A DNA stretch of 64,000 nt from Streptomyces caniscabiei (GTDB lineage: Bacteria > Actinomycetota > Actinomycetes > Streptomycetales > Streptomycetaceae), in assembly GCF_014930365.1 (NCBI RefSeq), contig NZ_JABXWI010000002.1, forward strand, positions 849,406 through 913,405, read 5' to 3'. The notes beneath the pieces are model-generated. The model was not told the DNA's origin. It searched no databases and worked only from the letters and a program-made list of their open reading frames with translations. Position numbers and translations under genes: made by a program. Shown piece by piece: positions 44,305 to 52,097 of the stretch. The number at the start of each line of letters is the position of its first letter. The first letter of the stretch is position 1.

Positions 44305-45990
44305 ATGAGTCATCCGCACCCCGAACTGCAAGCCGCCCCGCCCCTTCCCGAAGGAGGGCTGCGGGTCGTCGCCCTGGGCGGCCTGGGTGAGATCGGCCGC
44401 AACATGACCGTGTTCGAGTACGCCGGCAAGCTGCTCATCGTCGACTGCGGCGTGCTGTTCCCCGAGGAGACCCAGCCCGGCGTGGACGTGATCCTGCCGG
44501 ACTTCACCTCGATCCGGGACCGGCTGGACGATGTCGTGGCCATCGTCCTCACCCACGGCCACGAGGACCACATCGGCGGCGTGCCGTACCTGCTGCGTGA
44601 GCGGTCGGACATTCCCGTCGTCGGCTCCAAGCTGACGCTGGCGTTCCTGGAGGCCAAGCTCAAGGAGCACGGCATCCGGCCGCGCACGGTCCGGGTGCGG
44701 GAGGACGACCGGCGCGGCTTCGGGCCCTTCGACTGCGAGTTCGTGGCGGTCAACCACTCCATCCCCGACAGCCTCGCGGTCGCCATCCGCACCGGCGCCG
44801 GCATGGTGCTGCACACCGGCGACTTCAAGATGGACCAGTTCCCCCTCGACGACCGCATCACCGACCTGCGCGCCTTCGCCCGCCTCGGCGAGGAGGGCGT
44901 GGACCTGTTCCTCACCGACTCCACCAACGCCGAGGTGCCCGGCTTCACCACCTCCGAGCGGGAGCTGAACCCGGCGATCGAACAGGTGATGCGCACCGCG
45001 CCGCGCCGCGTCATCGTCTCCAGCTTCGCCAGCCACGTGCACCGTATCCAGCAGGTTCTGGACGCCGCCCACCAACACGGCCGCAAGGTCGCCTTCGTCG
45101 GCCGGTCCATGGTCCGCAACATGGGCATCGCCCGTGACCTGGGCTATCTGAAGGTCCCGTCGGGTCTGGTCGTGAGCACGAAGGAGCTGGAGAAGCTCCC
45201 GGACCACAAGATCACTCTGGTGTGCACCGGCTCCCAGGGGGAACCGATGGCCGCGCTGTCACGGATGGCCACCCGCGACCACCAGATCCGCATCGGCAAG
45301 GGCGACACCGTCCTGCTCGCCAGCTCCCTCATTCCCGGCAACGAGAACGCCATCTACCGGGTGATCAACGGACTCACCCGGTGGGGCGCCCACGTCGTCC
45401 ACAAGGGCAACGCCAAGGTGCACGTCTCCGGACACGCCAGCGCCGGCGAACTCGTCTACTGCTACAACATCGTCAAACCCCGCAACGTCATGCCGGTCCA
45501 CGGCGAATGGCGTCACCTGCGGGCCAACGCCGACCTCGCCGTCCGTACCGGGGTCGACCCCGACCGGGTCGTCATCGCCGAGGACGGTGTCGTCGTCGAC
45601 CTCGTCGAGGGGCGCGTGTCCATCACCGGCAAGGTCCCCGCCGGCAACGTCTACGTGGACGGCATGGAAGTCGGCGGCGCCACCGAGGCGTCCCTCAAGG
45701 ACCGCCTCACCCTCGCGGAGGAGGGCGTGGTCACGGTGGTGGCGATCGTCGACGCGGACACCGGCGCCCTCGCCGAGGCTCCCGACTTCCTGGCCCGCGG
45801 CTTCGTCCACGACGACGCCACCTTCGAGCCGGTCATCCCCGTCATCGAGAAGACCCTGGCCGGCGCGGCCGAGGAAGGCGTCGGGGACGCGCGCCAACTC
45901 GAGAAGCTTCTCGCCCGCGCCGTGGCGAACTGGGCGTTCCGCACCCACCGCCGCAAGCCCCTCATCATCCCCGTCATCATCGACGCCTGA
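44305..45990 (+). CDS. rnj: Ribonuclease J
   Basis: Metallo-beta-lactamase/beta-CASP ribonuclease of 561 residues with 5'-3' exonuclease and endonuclease activity in mRNA decay and rRNA maturation. Motifs: LGGLGEIGRN at the start, THGHEDHIGG near 87-96, LHTGDFKMD, the beta-CASP region with FASHVHRIQQV, CTGSQGEP and VHVSGHASAGEL, and a full C-terminal domain ending in RRKPLIIPVI. Nothing is truncated. In other Streptomyces the rnj gene follows dapA; no dapA is here, so this is either a relocated or an additional copy. A 10-bp inverted repeat downstream could end transcription. Confidence 0.94.
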   Translation: MSHPHPELQAAPPLPEGGLRVVALGGLGEIGRNMTVFEYAGKLLIVDCGVLFPEETQPGVDVILPDFTSIRDRLDDVVAIVLTHGHEDHIGGVPYLLRERSDIPVVGSKLTLAFLEAKLKEHGIRPRTVRVREDDRRGFGPFDCEFVAVNHSIPDSLAVAIRTGAGMVLHTGDFKMDQFPLDDRITDLRAFARLGEEGVDLFLTDSTNAEVPGFTTSERELNPAIEQVMRTAPRRVIVSSFASHVHRIQQVLDAAHQHGRKVAFVGRSMVRNMGIARDLGYLKVPSGLVVSTKELEKLPDHKITLVCTGSQGEPMAALSRMATRDHQIRIGKGDTVLLASSLIPGNENAIYRVINGLTRWGAHVVHKGNAKVHVSGHASAGELVYCYNIVKPRNVMPVHGEWRHLRANADLAVRTGVDPDRVVIAEDGVVVDLVEGRVSITGKVPAGNVYVDGMEVGGATEASLKDRLTLAEEGVVTVVAIVDADTGALAEAPDFLARGFVHDDATFEPVIPVIEKTLAGAAEEGVGDARQLEKLLARAVANWAFRTHRRKPLIIPVIIDA

Positions 45991-46074
45991 CACACGGCCC
46001 GGCCGCCCGGCCCCCGGTTCCGGTCGCGGCTGCGACGCCGACCGCCTCGACCTGTCCGGCAGGCCGGCGCCTCC

Positions 46075-46123
46075 GGTCGTCCGCACCCGCGCCCCGCTGC
46101 CGCGGGCCTCTGGGCGGACGACC
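46075..46123 (+). terminator. Inverted repeat downstream of rnj
   Basis: GGTCGTCCGC (46075-46084) and its exact complement (46114-46123) form a 10-bp stem with a 29-nt GC-rich loop, 84 bp past the rnj stop. A possible terminator. The rest of the 306-bp gap has no gene. Confidence 0.45.
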
Positions 46124-46250
46124 AGGGGCCCTTCGCCCCGGATGGCGGCGTGTCAACGGGCAGGTGGCCCGTCAGTAGGTGGCCAGGGAGACGGCGATGA
46201 GTCGGCAGACAGAGGTGATCACCCTGGTCCCTACAGATCACGCTGCGCAC

Positions 46251-46278
46251 CGAGACGGGTCGGGCGATGCCCGTCTCG
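46251..46278 (-). terminator. Hairpin after the MerR-like gene
   Basis: CGAGACGGG and its complement CCCGTCTCG form a 9-bp stem with a 10-nt loop, starting 18 bp past the stop of the MerR-like gene on its strand. Likely terminator; no U-tract. Confidence 0.6.
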
Positions 46279-46296
46279 CTGACGGGCACGCTCATC

Positions 46297-46635
46297 TCAT
46301 TCCGCTGCCGGCGAGTCCGCTGATTCGGCGGCACGGCGATACTCGGCGTTGATGCGCTGAGCTTCCTCAAGCTGGTCTTCGAGGATGACGATCCGGCAGG
46401 CGGCCTCGATGGGGGTGCCCCGATCGACGAGTTCCCGGGCGCGGGCGGCGATGCGCAGTTGGTAGCGCGAGTAGCGGCGGTGGCCGCCTTCGGAGCGGAG
46501 TGGGGTGATGAGCCGGGCTTCGCCGATGGCGCGGAGGAATCCCTGTGTGGTGCCGAGCACCTCAGCGGCCCGGCCCATGGTGTAGGCGGGGTAATCGTCG
46601 TCGTCGAGACGGCCGAACGTGTCGTCTGCTGTCAT
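46297..46635 (-). CDS. MerR-family-like small regulator
   Basis: A 112-residue protein with a MerR-type winged helix: YTMGRAAEVLGTTQGFLRAI, then LITPLRSEGGHRRYSRYQL, and a helical tail with IVILEDQLEEAQRINAEYR suited to dimerisation. It has no cysteines for metal binding and no effector domain. The ATG has GAGAGG 4 nt upstream. The leader carries a 23-nt element also present before the DEAD-box helicase gene, and a strong hairpin just beyond it. Position beside CspA and helicase genes suggests a role in cold or growth-state response. Confidence 0.88.
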   Translation of the reverse strand: MTADDTFGRLDDDDYPAYTMGRAAEVLGTTQGFLRAIGEARLITPLRSEGGHRRYSRYQLRIAARARELVDRGTPIEAACRIVILEDQLEEAQRINAEYRRAAESADSPAAE

Positions 46636-46639
46636 TGCA

Positions 46640-46662
46640 CCTCTCTGTGGCACGCGTCGAGG
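46640..46662 (-). promoter_or_regulatory. Shared leader element, copy before the MerR-like gene
   Basis: On the coding strand: CCTCGA-n3-GTGCCACA-n2-GAGG, ending 4 nt before the ATG, so its GAGG is part of the Shine-Dalgarno sequence and the leading CCTC can pair with it. 18 of 23 positions are identical to the element at 49421-49443. Confidence 0.6.
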
Positions 46663-46693
46663 GGCCCTGGCGCCGTACCGGCACCAGGGCCCC
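46661..46693 (-). promoter_or_regulatory. Strong hairpin in the MerR-like leader
   Basis: GGGGCCCTGGCGC (46661-46673) pairs with GCACCAGGGCCCC (46681-46693), 12 of 13 positions, with a 7-nt loop. It lies directly upstream of the shared leader element, 26 nt before the start codon, so it is more likely a leader structure than a terminator. Confidence 0.65.
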
Positions 46694-47119
46694 GAAGGAA
46701 CTACTACACCATCTGCCGGCCCTGACACTGCACCGGCCCTCTCTTTCCGCAGACCCGACCGAGATGCTGTCGGGGTCGCGGGGATCGCGGTTTCTTGACC
46801 GGAGACCACCTCACTGTCGATGTCCTGCGGTACCCGGGTCCACTTCCACCCGGGCGATCCCGATGGTGCCCAGCTCCTCCGTTCTTCCCTCTTGATCAAC
46901 TACTCACTGACGTCACTGCTGGGTACTGCGAACTTCACTTACGGGTACTGCCACTGCGGTACTGCTGCCCGGCAGTTCATCTCTGCCGGGCCTGCTCGAT
47001 CTCGGCTACGAGAGAAACCATAACAACGCCGCCGCCCAATATCTACTCCAGCTGGCATAGATTTTCGGGCACTCGAAGACGAGGTAATCCATCTCGCCTG
47101 GGCGGCGGCGCCGCACGCG
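46694..47119. other. Long gene-free leader with three GGTACTGC repeats
   Basis: No gene is visible between the MerR leader hairpin and the terminator at 47120. GC content is lower than in the surroundings. GGTACTGC occurs at 46922-46929, 46944-46951 and 46958-46965. The MerR-like gene probably has its promoter here, giving it an unusually long 5' leader. Confidence 0.5.
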
Positions 47120-47155
47120 GTGTGGGCCCGACCGGCGTACCGGTCGGGCCCACAC
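47120..47155 (-). terminator. Perfect 16-bp hairpin terminator
   Basis: GTGTGGGCCCGACCGG (47120-47135) and its complement (47140-47155) flank a CGTA loop. It starts 38 bp past the stop of the 102-residue protein gene and closes the helicase transcript. There is no U-tract, which is usual in Streptomyces. Confidence 0.8.
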
Positions 47156-47192
47156 TGCTGGTCGGATGTCGGCTCGCGCCTCTTTGCCCCGG

Positions 47193-47501
47193 TCAGACCG
47201 TCACGGGGGTGCCGAGCAGCGCGGAGGCGTGCCGCAGTGAGCCAGGGATGCCCGGAGGCGTGGCCTCGGGGAGGGCGCGGCAGGTGAAGCCGAGCTGAGC
47301 CATGGCCCGGAGGACTTCGCCGGCACTGAAGTCACGGCGGTCCTGGCGGGTGACGACCTGGCCGACTTGCTTGACGGGGTAGTGGCGGCGGCCGATGATC
47401 ACCGATTCTCCGGTGACCGGTTCGGGCTTGATGCCCTTCATCGATTCCAGCACTCCGCCCTTGGTGAGCTCGAAGGGGAAGCGGGCGATGACGCAGCGCA
47501 T
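47193..47501 (-). CDS. Small protein of the cold-shock island, unknown function
   Basis: A 102-residue soluble protein with MRCVIARFPFELTKGGVLESMKG at the start, VTGESVIIGRRHYPVKQVGQVVTRQDRRDFSAGEV in the middle and a helical C-terminal part with one Cys (FTCRALPEATP). The charged and basic central beta-region could bind nucleic acid, but no family is recognised. TGAGG precedes the ATG. It lies downstream of the single-CBS protein gene on the helicase transcript and ends at a strong terminator. I associate such genes with the Streptomyces CspA/DEAD-box neighbourhood, from memory rather than a search. Confidence 0.82.
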   Translation of the reverse strand: MRCVIARFPFELTKGGVLESMKGIKPEPVTGESVIIGRRHYPVKQVGQVVTRQDRRDFSAGEVLRAMAQLGFTCRALPEATPPGIPGSLRHASALLGTPVTV

Positions 47502-47580
47502 GTGGCCTCACAGGGAGAAGGGGAGGAGAGTCGACGGCACGGCTCGTCCAGGGCTCGCAGAGCACCGAGCCGACGGGAGC

Positions 47581-47925
47581 TCATCGCGTGCCCGGCGTCG
47601 CCATCGTGATCACGGGTGAGGTGGGCGCCCCGTTGCCGCCGAGGATGTCGCGCAGGCCGAGGATGTCGCGCAGGCGGACGCGGTCCGTGCGAGCGCCGCT
47701 GTCACGGACGGCGGTGAGGTCGGCTCGGGTCACCAGGTCGATGCGCTGGTCGTCCTGGTCGCAGACGACCAGCCGGCCCGTGCGTGCGGCGGCCATGACG
47801 GCCAGCGCCACCTCGACGCTCATGTCGTCACAGACCTGCGGTCCGGCCGCGTCCATGACCTCCACCGCCGTCCTGTGCACGGGGGTGGCGTCCGCCGAGC
47901 GGGGCCGCATCTGGATCAGCGTCAA
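47581..47925 (-). CDS. Single-CBS-domain-like small protein
   Basis: A 114-residue protein started at a TTG with GGAGG 5 nt upstream; the frame is open to 47964. The pattern TAVEVMDAAGPQVCDDMSVEVALAVM followed by RTGRLVVCDQDDQRIDLVTRADL is that of one CBS motif, so it may pair as a dimer to bind an adenine nucleotide. Near the C terminus LRDILG is duplicated because of a perfect 18-bp tandem repeat (47641-47676). Function unknown. It lies 45 bp downstream of the DEAD-box helicase gene. Confidence 0.8.
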   Translation of the reverse strand: MTLIQMRPRSADATPVHRTAVEVMDAAGPQVCDDMSVEVALAVMAAARTGRLVVCDQDDQRIDLVTRADLTAVRDSGARTDRVRLRDILGLRDILGGNGAPTSPVITMATPGTR

Positions 47926-47970
47926 AAGTGCCTCCTGCAAGAGATGGGTCGACTTCCTGATCACGAAGTT

Positions 47971-49410
47971 CTAGGCCACCGTGTCGAGGGCAGGGCTGCG
48001 TACGGGGGCGCGCCGAGTCGCCGAGGTGGGGCGGCGGCGGCCTCGGGAGGAGGCGCGGCGCTTGGGGCGTTCGACCACCGGTGCTGTGATGACGACCGGG
48101 ATGCCGGAGGGGGCCTGGGCGCCGGTGATCCGGCTCAGGGCCTCGTCTCCCGAGCGGATCTGGGTGGTCTGCGGCCGGATTCCGGCGTCCGACATGAGGC
48201 GGACCATGCCGCGGCGCTGGTTCGGTGTGACGAGTGTGACGACGCGGCCGGACTCGCCGGCCCGGGCGGTACGGCCGCCGCGGTGGAGGTAATCCTTGTG
48301 GTCCGTCGGCGGATCGACGTTGACGACCAGGTCGAGGTTGTCGACGTGGATGCCGCGCGCCGCGACATTGGTCGCCACCAGCACGGTGACGTGCCCCGTC
48401 TTGAACTGCGCCAGCGTGCGGGTGCGCTGCGGCTGCGACTTGCCGCCGTGCAGGGCGGCGGCGCGTACCCCGCTGTCGAGAAGGTCCTGGGTCAGCCGGT
48501 CGACGGCGTGCTTGGTGTCCAGAAACATGATCACGCGGCCGTCGCGGGCGGCGATCTCGGTCGTCGCGGCGTGCTTGTCGGCGCCATGGACGTGCAGGAC
48601 GTGGTGCTCCATCGTCGTGACCGCACCGGCCGACGGGTCGACCGAGTGCACGACGGGGTCGGTCAGATAGCGGCGCACCAGCAGATCCACGTTACGGTCC
48701 AGGGTGGCGGAGAACAGCATCCGCTGTCCCTCGGGACGCACCTGGTCGAGCAGCGCGGTGACCTGCGGCATGAATCCCATGTCGGCCATCTGGTCCGCCT
48801 CGTCCAGCACGGTGATGCCCACCTGGTCCAGCCGGCAGTCGCGACGGTCGATGAGGTCCTTGAGCCGGCCCGGGGTCGCGACCACGACCTCGGCCCCACC
48901 GCGCAGCGCGCCGGCCTGCTTGCCGATGGACATCCCGCCCACCACCGTGGCCAGCCGCACCTTGACGGAGCGAGCGTACGGAGTGAGGGCGTCGGTCACC
49001 TGCTGCGCCAGCTCACGCGTCGGTACGAGGATCAGCCCCAGCGGCCGGCGGGGCTCAGCACGCTGTCCGGCGGTGCGGGCGAGCAGGGCGAGGCCGAAGG
49101 CGAGGGTCTTGCCGGAACCGGTGCGCCCCCGGCCCAGGACGTCACGGCCCGCCAGCAAGTTCGGCAGCGTCGCGCCCTGGATCGGGAACGGAGTGGTCAC
49201 ACCCTGCCTGCCCAGTTCTGCCAGCAGCGGCTCGGGCATGGCCAGATCGGCGAACGCCTCGACGGCCGGCAGCGCGGGAGTGATCGTCCTGGGGAGCGCG
49301 AACTCACCCCGCACCGCGCCGGACCGGCGGCCGTGACCACGGCCGGCGCCCCCGCCGGCGCTGCCGGTACGGGTGCGGGCGGGACGGTCGTTCGTATGTG
49401 TGCGGTTCAT
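47971..49410 (-). CDS. DEAD-box ATP-dependent RNA helicase
   Basis: RNA helicase of 479 residues, of the cold-shock/RhlE-like group. Motifs in order: Q motif FPIQGATLP, Walker A GRTGSGKT, Ia PTRELAQQ, Ib TPGRLKD, II DEAD (VLDEADQMADMGF), III SAT, then IVa to VI with ATNVAARGIHV and HRGGRTARAG. The N terminus is Arg/Gly-rich (RGHGRRSG) and the C terminus is basic (KRRASSRGRRR), both suited to RNA binding. The ATG has GAGGAAGG upstream that overlaps the shared leader element. It lies downstream of cspA on the same strand, separated by a terminator-like hairpin, and should unwind structured mRNAs. Confidence 0.94.
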   Translation of the reverse strand: MNRTHTNDRPARTRTGSAGGGAGRGHGRRSGAVRGEFALPRTITPALPAVEAFADLAMPEPLLAELGRQGVTTPFPIQGATLPNLLAGRDVLGRGRTGSGKTLAFGLALLARTAGQRAEPRRPLGLILVPTRELAQQVTDALTPYARSVKVRLATVVGGMSIGKQAGALRGGAEVVVATPGRLKDLIDRRDCRLDQVGITVLDEADQMADMGFMPQVTALLDQVRPEGQRMLFSATLDRNVDLLVRRYLTDPVVHSVDPSAGAVTTMEHHVLHVHGADKHAATTEIAARDGRVIMFLDTKHAVDRLTQDLLDSGVRAAALHGGKSQPQRTRTLAQFKTGHVTVLVATNVAARGIHVDNLDLVVNVDPPTDHKDYLHRGGRTARAGESGRVVTLVTPNQRRGMVRLMSDAGIRPQTTQIRSGDEALSRITGAQAPSGIPVVITAPVVERPKRRASSRGRRRPTSATRRAPVRSPALDTVA

Positions 49411-49420
49411 GCGGAGCCTT

Positions 49421-49443
49421 CCTCGATGTGGCACATATCGAGG
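49421..49443 (-). promoter_or_regulatory. Shared leader element, copy before the helicase gene
   Basis: Coding strand: CCTCGA-n3-GTGCCACA-n2-GAGG, 10 nt before the ATG. Here CCTCGAT and ATCGAGG pair as a 7-bp stem with GTGCCAC in the loop, and the distal arm is part of the Shine-Dalgarno sequence. It matches the element at 46640-46662. Confidence 0.6.
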
Positions 49444-49611
49444 AATTCCCGCAGCAATGAGCGCCATGAAGAATTACGAGTATGGACCAGCGGTAACGAA
49501 GCAGATCTGACCGACGAAAATCTCCGGGAGCGCAGACGCTGAAATGAGTGACTCGACAGGGAGATTCGCCGCCATCGCCCCTCGGGCGAAACCCTTGCGG
49601 GGGATGCATGC

Positions 49612-49649
49612 AGCTGGGGCCCGCACCCCGAAGGATGCGGGCCCCAGCT
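49612..49649 (-). terminator. Hairpin terminator after cspA
   Basis: AGCTGGGGCCCGCA (49612-49625) and its complement (49636-49649) make a 14-bp stem with a 10-nt loop, 18 bp past the cspA stop. It would limit read-through into the helicase gene. Confidence 0.8.
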
Positions 49650-49667
49650 ACGGATTGCGCGTGAGCG

Positions 49668-49871
49668 TCAGGCGGGAACGATGTTCTCAGCCGTCGGGCC
49701 CTTCTGGCCCTGCGCGATGTCGAAGGTGACCTTCTGGCCTTCGAGCAGCTCACGGAAGCCCTGTGCGGCAATGTTCGAGTAGTGGGCGAACACGTCCGGG
49801 CCGCCGCCGTCCTGCTCGATGAAGCCGAAGCCCTTTTCCGCGTTGAACCACTTCACGGTACCAGCAGCCAT
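49668..49871 (-). CDS. cspA: Cold-shock protein, CspA family
   Basis: A 67-residue single-OB-fold RNA/DNA chaperone. [16 protein letters not shown] contains RNP1 (KGFGFI), and DVFAHYSNI is RNP2; [22 protein letters not shown] is the standard C-terminal half. A near-consensus AAGGAG stands 7 nt before the ATG. Such proteins melt mRNA structure. It is the first gene of the island; a long A/T-richer leader upstream fits cold-shock control. Confidence 0.96.
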   Translation of the reverse strand: MAAGTVKWFNAEKGFGFIEQDGGGPDVFAHYSNIAAQGFRELLEGQKVTFDIAQGQKGPTAENIVPA

Positions 49872-50187
49872 GTCATATCTCCTTAGGGGCAGTACATCGG
49901 AATCCGCACCGTACGGACACCGTGTCGCCGCGATGATTACCCCGCCCGGAAAATGACCGGATTTACAAAAGCGCTCCCGACCGACAGAAGCCGGGCCGGG
50001 GGCACTGGAAGTTTTGGGAACCACAACTGCAACCGAGATCGACAGTAGCACGCTGGAACGGCCTTCGCGCGCGACGTAATTCCGCTCCTCCCATTGAGCG
50101 AAAAACTCTTCCCGCATGGTCCATCAAACTCTCACGTCGCGGGAACAGATATTGCTTCACTCGGAGGCGATGTTTCGAGAGGTGTCG
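49872..50187 (-). other. Probable long cspA leader and promoter region
   Basis: 316 bp without a gene, lower in GC than the surroundings, between cspA and the end of the MreB-like gene. Read on the cspA strand it contains TTTGTAAATCCGGTCATTTT and ends with the strong ribosome-binding site. A long leader is usual for cold-inducible csp genes, but no specific fold or cold-box was identified. Confidence 0.45.
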
Positions 50188-51123
50188 TCAGCCGCGTCCT
50201 GAACCACCGGGGCGCCCCAGTCGTGGACAGCCGACCGAGAGGGACGGCGACGGGGTGGACGAGGGGTGGGTGTGGGCGGAGCGCAGGAGCGTCGCGGCGC
50301 CCCGGACGGCCGCGGTGTGAGGGGACGGGACCACTCGCGGCGGCGTCGGCAGCGGGCCGGTGAGGTGGTGGGGAATCTCGGGGCGGAGGGCGCCTCCGCC
50401 GGCCAGGAGGACGCCCCGGAGCAGGGCGTCGACGGTCAGGGAGGTGTGGTCCTCGCGGAGCATCGCCGTCAGCATCGAGGACACCGTCTCGGCGATCTGC
50501 CCGGGCGCGGCCGTCCCGTCCGGGTCACCGATGCCGAGGGTGGCGCGGCGGGCGTCGGCTACGGCGCCCTCGCACAGCAGGACCACCTCGGTGAACTGGG
50601 CACCGATGTCGACCACGAGGAGCGGCCCGGCCAGGTCGGCGTCGGCGGCCACGGCGATGCTCCGGGCGCTGGACACCGTGAGGACACCGCGCGGTCGCAG
50701 CACATCGACCGCCGCGCGTGCCCGGGTGCGGTGAGCGATGCCGTCCAGGACGGGCGCGGTGACGATGACCAGAGGGCGGGTGGAGCGGGGCAGATGGGGG
50801 CCGAGCAACTGCCGCAGGGTCCCGGCGCTCCCCGGGGGCCCGACGCTGGTGCCTGGGCCGACGCGGGTGCCTGGTCCGACGCATGTGCCTGGTCCGACGC
50901 ATGTGCCTGGCGAGGCGGGGGTGCCTGGCCCTGCGGGGTGTGTCGCTCCGGCATCGCGGCGGGGTGCGCTCGGCACGTCGACGACCATGCCCCTGCCGGA
51001 TATCCAGGCCCGGGTGCGGGCGCTGCCCAGGTCCAGGGCGAGGCCCCAGCAGAGGGGGCACCTCGGCCAGGGTCGGTGCCGGTGCCGGTCCTCGACGGTG
51101 TGCGGGTCGGGGGCGCCGGTCAC
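50188..51123 (-). CDS. MreB-like actin-family protein with repeat insertion
   Basis: A 311-residue divergent member of the MreB/actin ATPase family, GTG start overlapping the previous stop, with AAGGAGG 6 nt upstream. The phosphate-1 motif is LALDLGSARTRAWISGRG (near 25), phosphate-2 is LLVVDIGAQFTEVVLL (near 175) and the adenosine motif is GVLLAGGGAL (near 240). True MreB has an Asn and Thr at phosphate-1 (GTANT), here GSART. Between the first and second motifs a Gly/Thr/Pro/Val repeat (units like GTCVGP) comes from tandem 18-bp DNA repeats around 50848-50930. The protein is shorter than MreB (about 340), so polymerisation is uncertain. It is co-translated with a DksA-like gene. Confidence 0.82.
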   Translation of the reverse strand: MTGAPDPHTVEDRHRHRPWPRCPLCWGLALDLGSARTRAWISGRGMVVDVPSAPRRDAGATHPAGPGTPASPGTCVGPGTCVGPGTRVGPGTSVGPPGSAGTLRQLLGPHLPRSTRPLVIVTAPVLDGIAHRTRARAAVDVLRPRGVLTVSSARSIAVAADADLAGPLLVVDIGAQFTEVVLLCEGAVADARRATLGIGDPDGTAAPGQIAETVSSMLTAMLREDHTSLTVDALLRGVLLAGGGALRPEIPHHLTGPLPTPPRVVPSPHTAAVRGAATLLRSAHTHPSSTPSPSLSVGCPRLGRPGGSGRG

Positions 51124-51494
51124 GGGACCGCCTCCTTCACCTGCTGGCAGCGGGCGCAGTAGCGGGCCTGCGGCACGATCATCAGCCGCTCCCGGTCGAT
51201 GGCGCGGCGGCACAGTCGGCAGGTGCCGTATCCGCCCTCGTTCATCCGGGCCAGGGCCGCTTCGACGTCGGTGAGGACCATGCGGGCGGAGGCCGCGAGC
51301 TGGACCTGCACCTCGGTCTGCGAGGCGGCCCGTTCCCGCAGCCGGCTCTCGGCGCGCGAGGTGACGGGGCCGGTGAGCCGACGCAGCTGCTCCTGGCGGA
51401 ACAGGCGCTGCTCGTGCAGGTTCTCGCGCAGTGCGGCGAGGTCTTCGGCCGACAGATGGGAGGTGCTGTCGCCGATGGTCTGTTGGTTCACCAC
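51120..51494 (-). CDS. DksA/TraR-family zinc protein (first)
   Basis: A 124-residue protein of the TraR/DksA class, which acts on RNA polymerase through the secondary channel. It has an N-terminal helical hairpin (about 15-85) with EVQVQLAASARMVLTDVEAALARM, then the C4 zinc finger CRLC...CARC. The coiled-coil tip lacks the usual Asp-x-x-Asp-Ala of DksA. It overlaps the MreB-like gene by 4 bp (GTGA). It precedes it in the transcript, so the two may share a function. Confidence 0.88.
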   Translation of the reverse strand: MVNQQTIGDSTSHLSAEDLAALRENLHEQRLFRQEQLRRLTGPVTSRAESRLRERAASQTEVQVQLAASARMVLTDVEAALARMNEGGYGTCRLCRRAIDRERLMIVPQARYCARCQQVKEAVP

Positions 51495-51552
51495 GTCACC
51501 CCTTGTGAGACAGGCCGTAGAAGGTCGGTACGGAGGTGGTTCGGAAGGTGCT

Positions 51553-51873
51553 TCAGGCCGCGCGGCGGCGGCAGGCGACGCAGTGGCGGGTGTAGGGGAG
51601 GATCTCCAGCCGTTCCGCGGGGACGGGTCCGGCGCAGCTCAGGCAGGTGCCGTAGGTGCCGTTCTCGATACGGGCGAAGGCTTCCTCGATCTCTCGCAGG
51701 ACGCCCCGCATCGCGGTCCTCTGTGCGGACAGCAGGTGATCGTCCGTGGTCCGTCCGGTCTCGTCGAGCTCGTCGAGCGCCTGGAGCTGTGCCAGCCGGG
51801 AGGAGCGGGCGTTCTCCAGGCGCTGCCGGGCCTCGTCCAGGTGGGGGTGGGTGCGCGATACATGCGTTGACAT
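51553..51873 (-). CDS. DksA/TraR-family zinc protein (second)
   Basis: A 106-residue paralogue of the following gene, with LQALDELDETGRTTDDHLLSAQRTAMRGVLREIEEAFARI forming the helical part and CLSC...CVAC the zinc site. It keeps a DELDE acidic stretch near the hairpin. The ATG at 51873 begins the conserved region. It heads a short run of two DksA-like genes and the MreB-like gene on the minus strand, divergent from the second two-component system. Confidence 0.88.
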   Translation of the reverse strand: MSTHVSRTHPHLDEARQRLENARSSRLAQLQALDELDETGRTTDDHLLSAQRTAMRGVLREIEEAFARIENGTYGTCLSCAGPVPAERLEILPYTRHCVACRRRAA

Positions 51874-52097
51874 GTGTCCACTCTGGCCGGGTCCGCGGCG
51901 GACGCCCATCGGGCGCGGTACCCATTTCGCACCGGGTCGAGGACTCCATGCGGCACGTCATGGGTGGTGCGTGCCCCCGGAAATGGGCACCGGGTCCCAT
52001 CGACGGGGCACGCCGCAACGGGCAAGCTGGCAGCAGTACCTCGCAGGCACCCCCGGGGCGGCGAGCAGCGGATGTGGAAGGCGAGGCGTGCGGTCCG

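Noticed and set aside
50123..50132. Match to the conserved 5' end of 16S rRNA (AGAGTTTGAT on the minus strand)
   Set aside because: Only ten bases match and the flanking sequence is not ribosomal.
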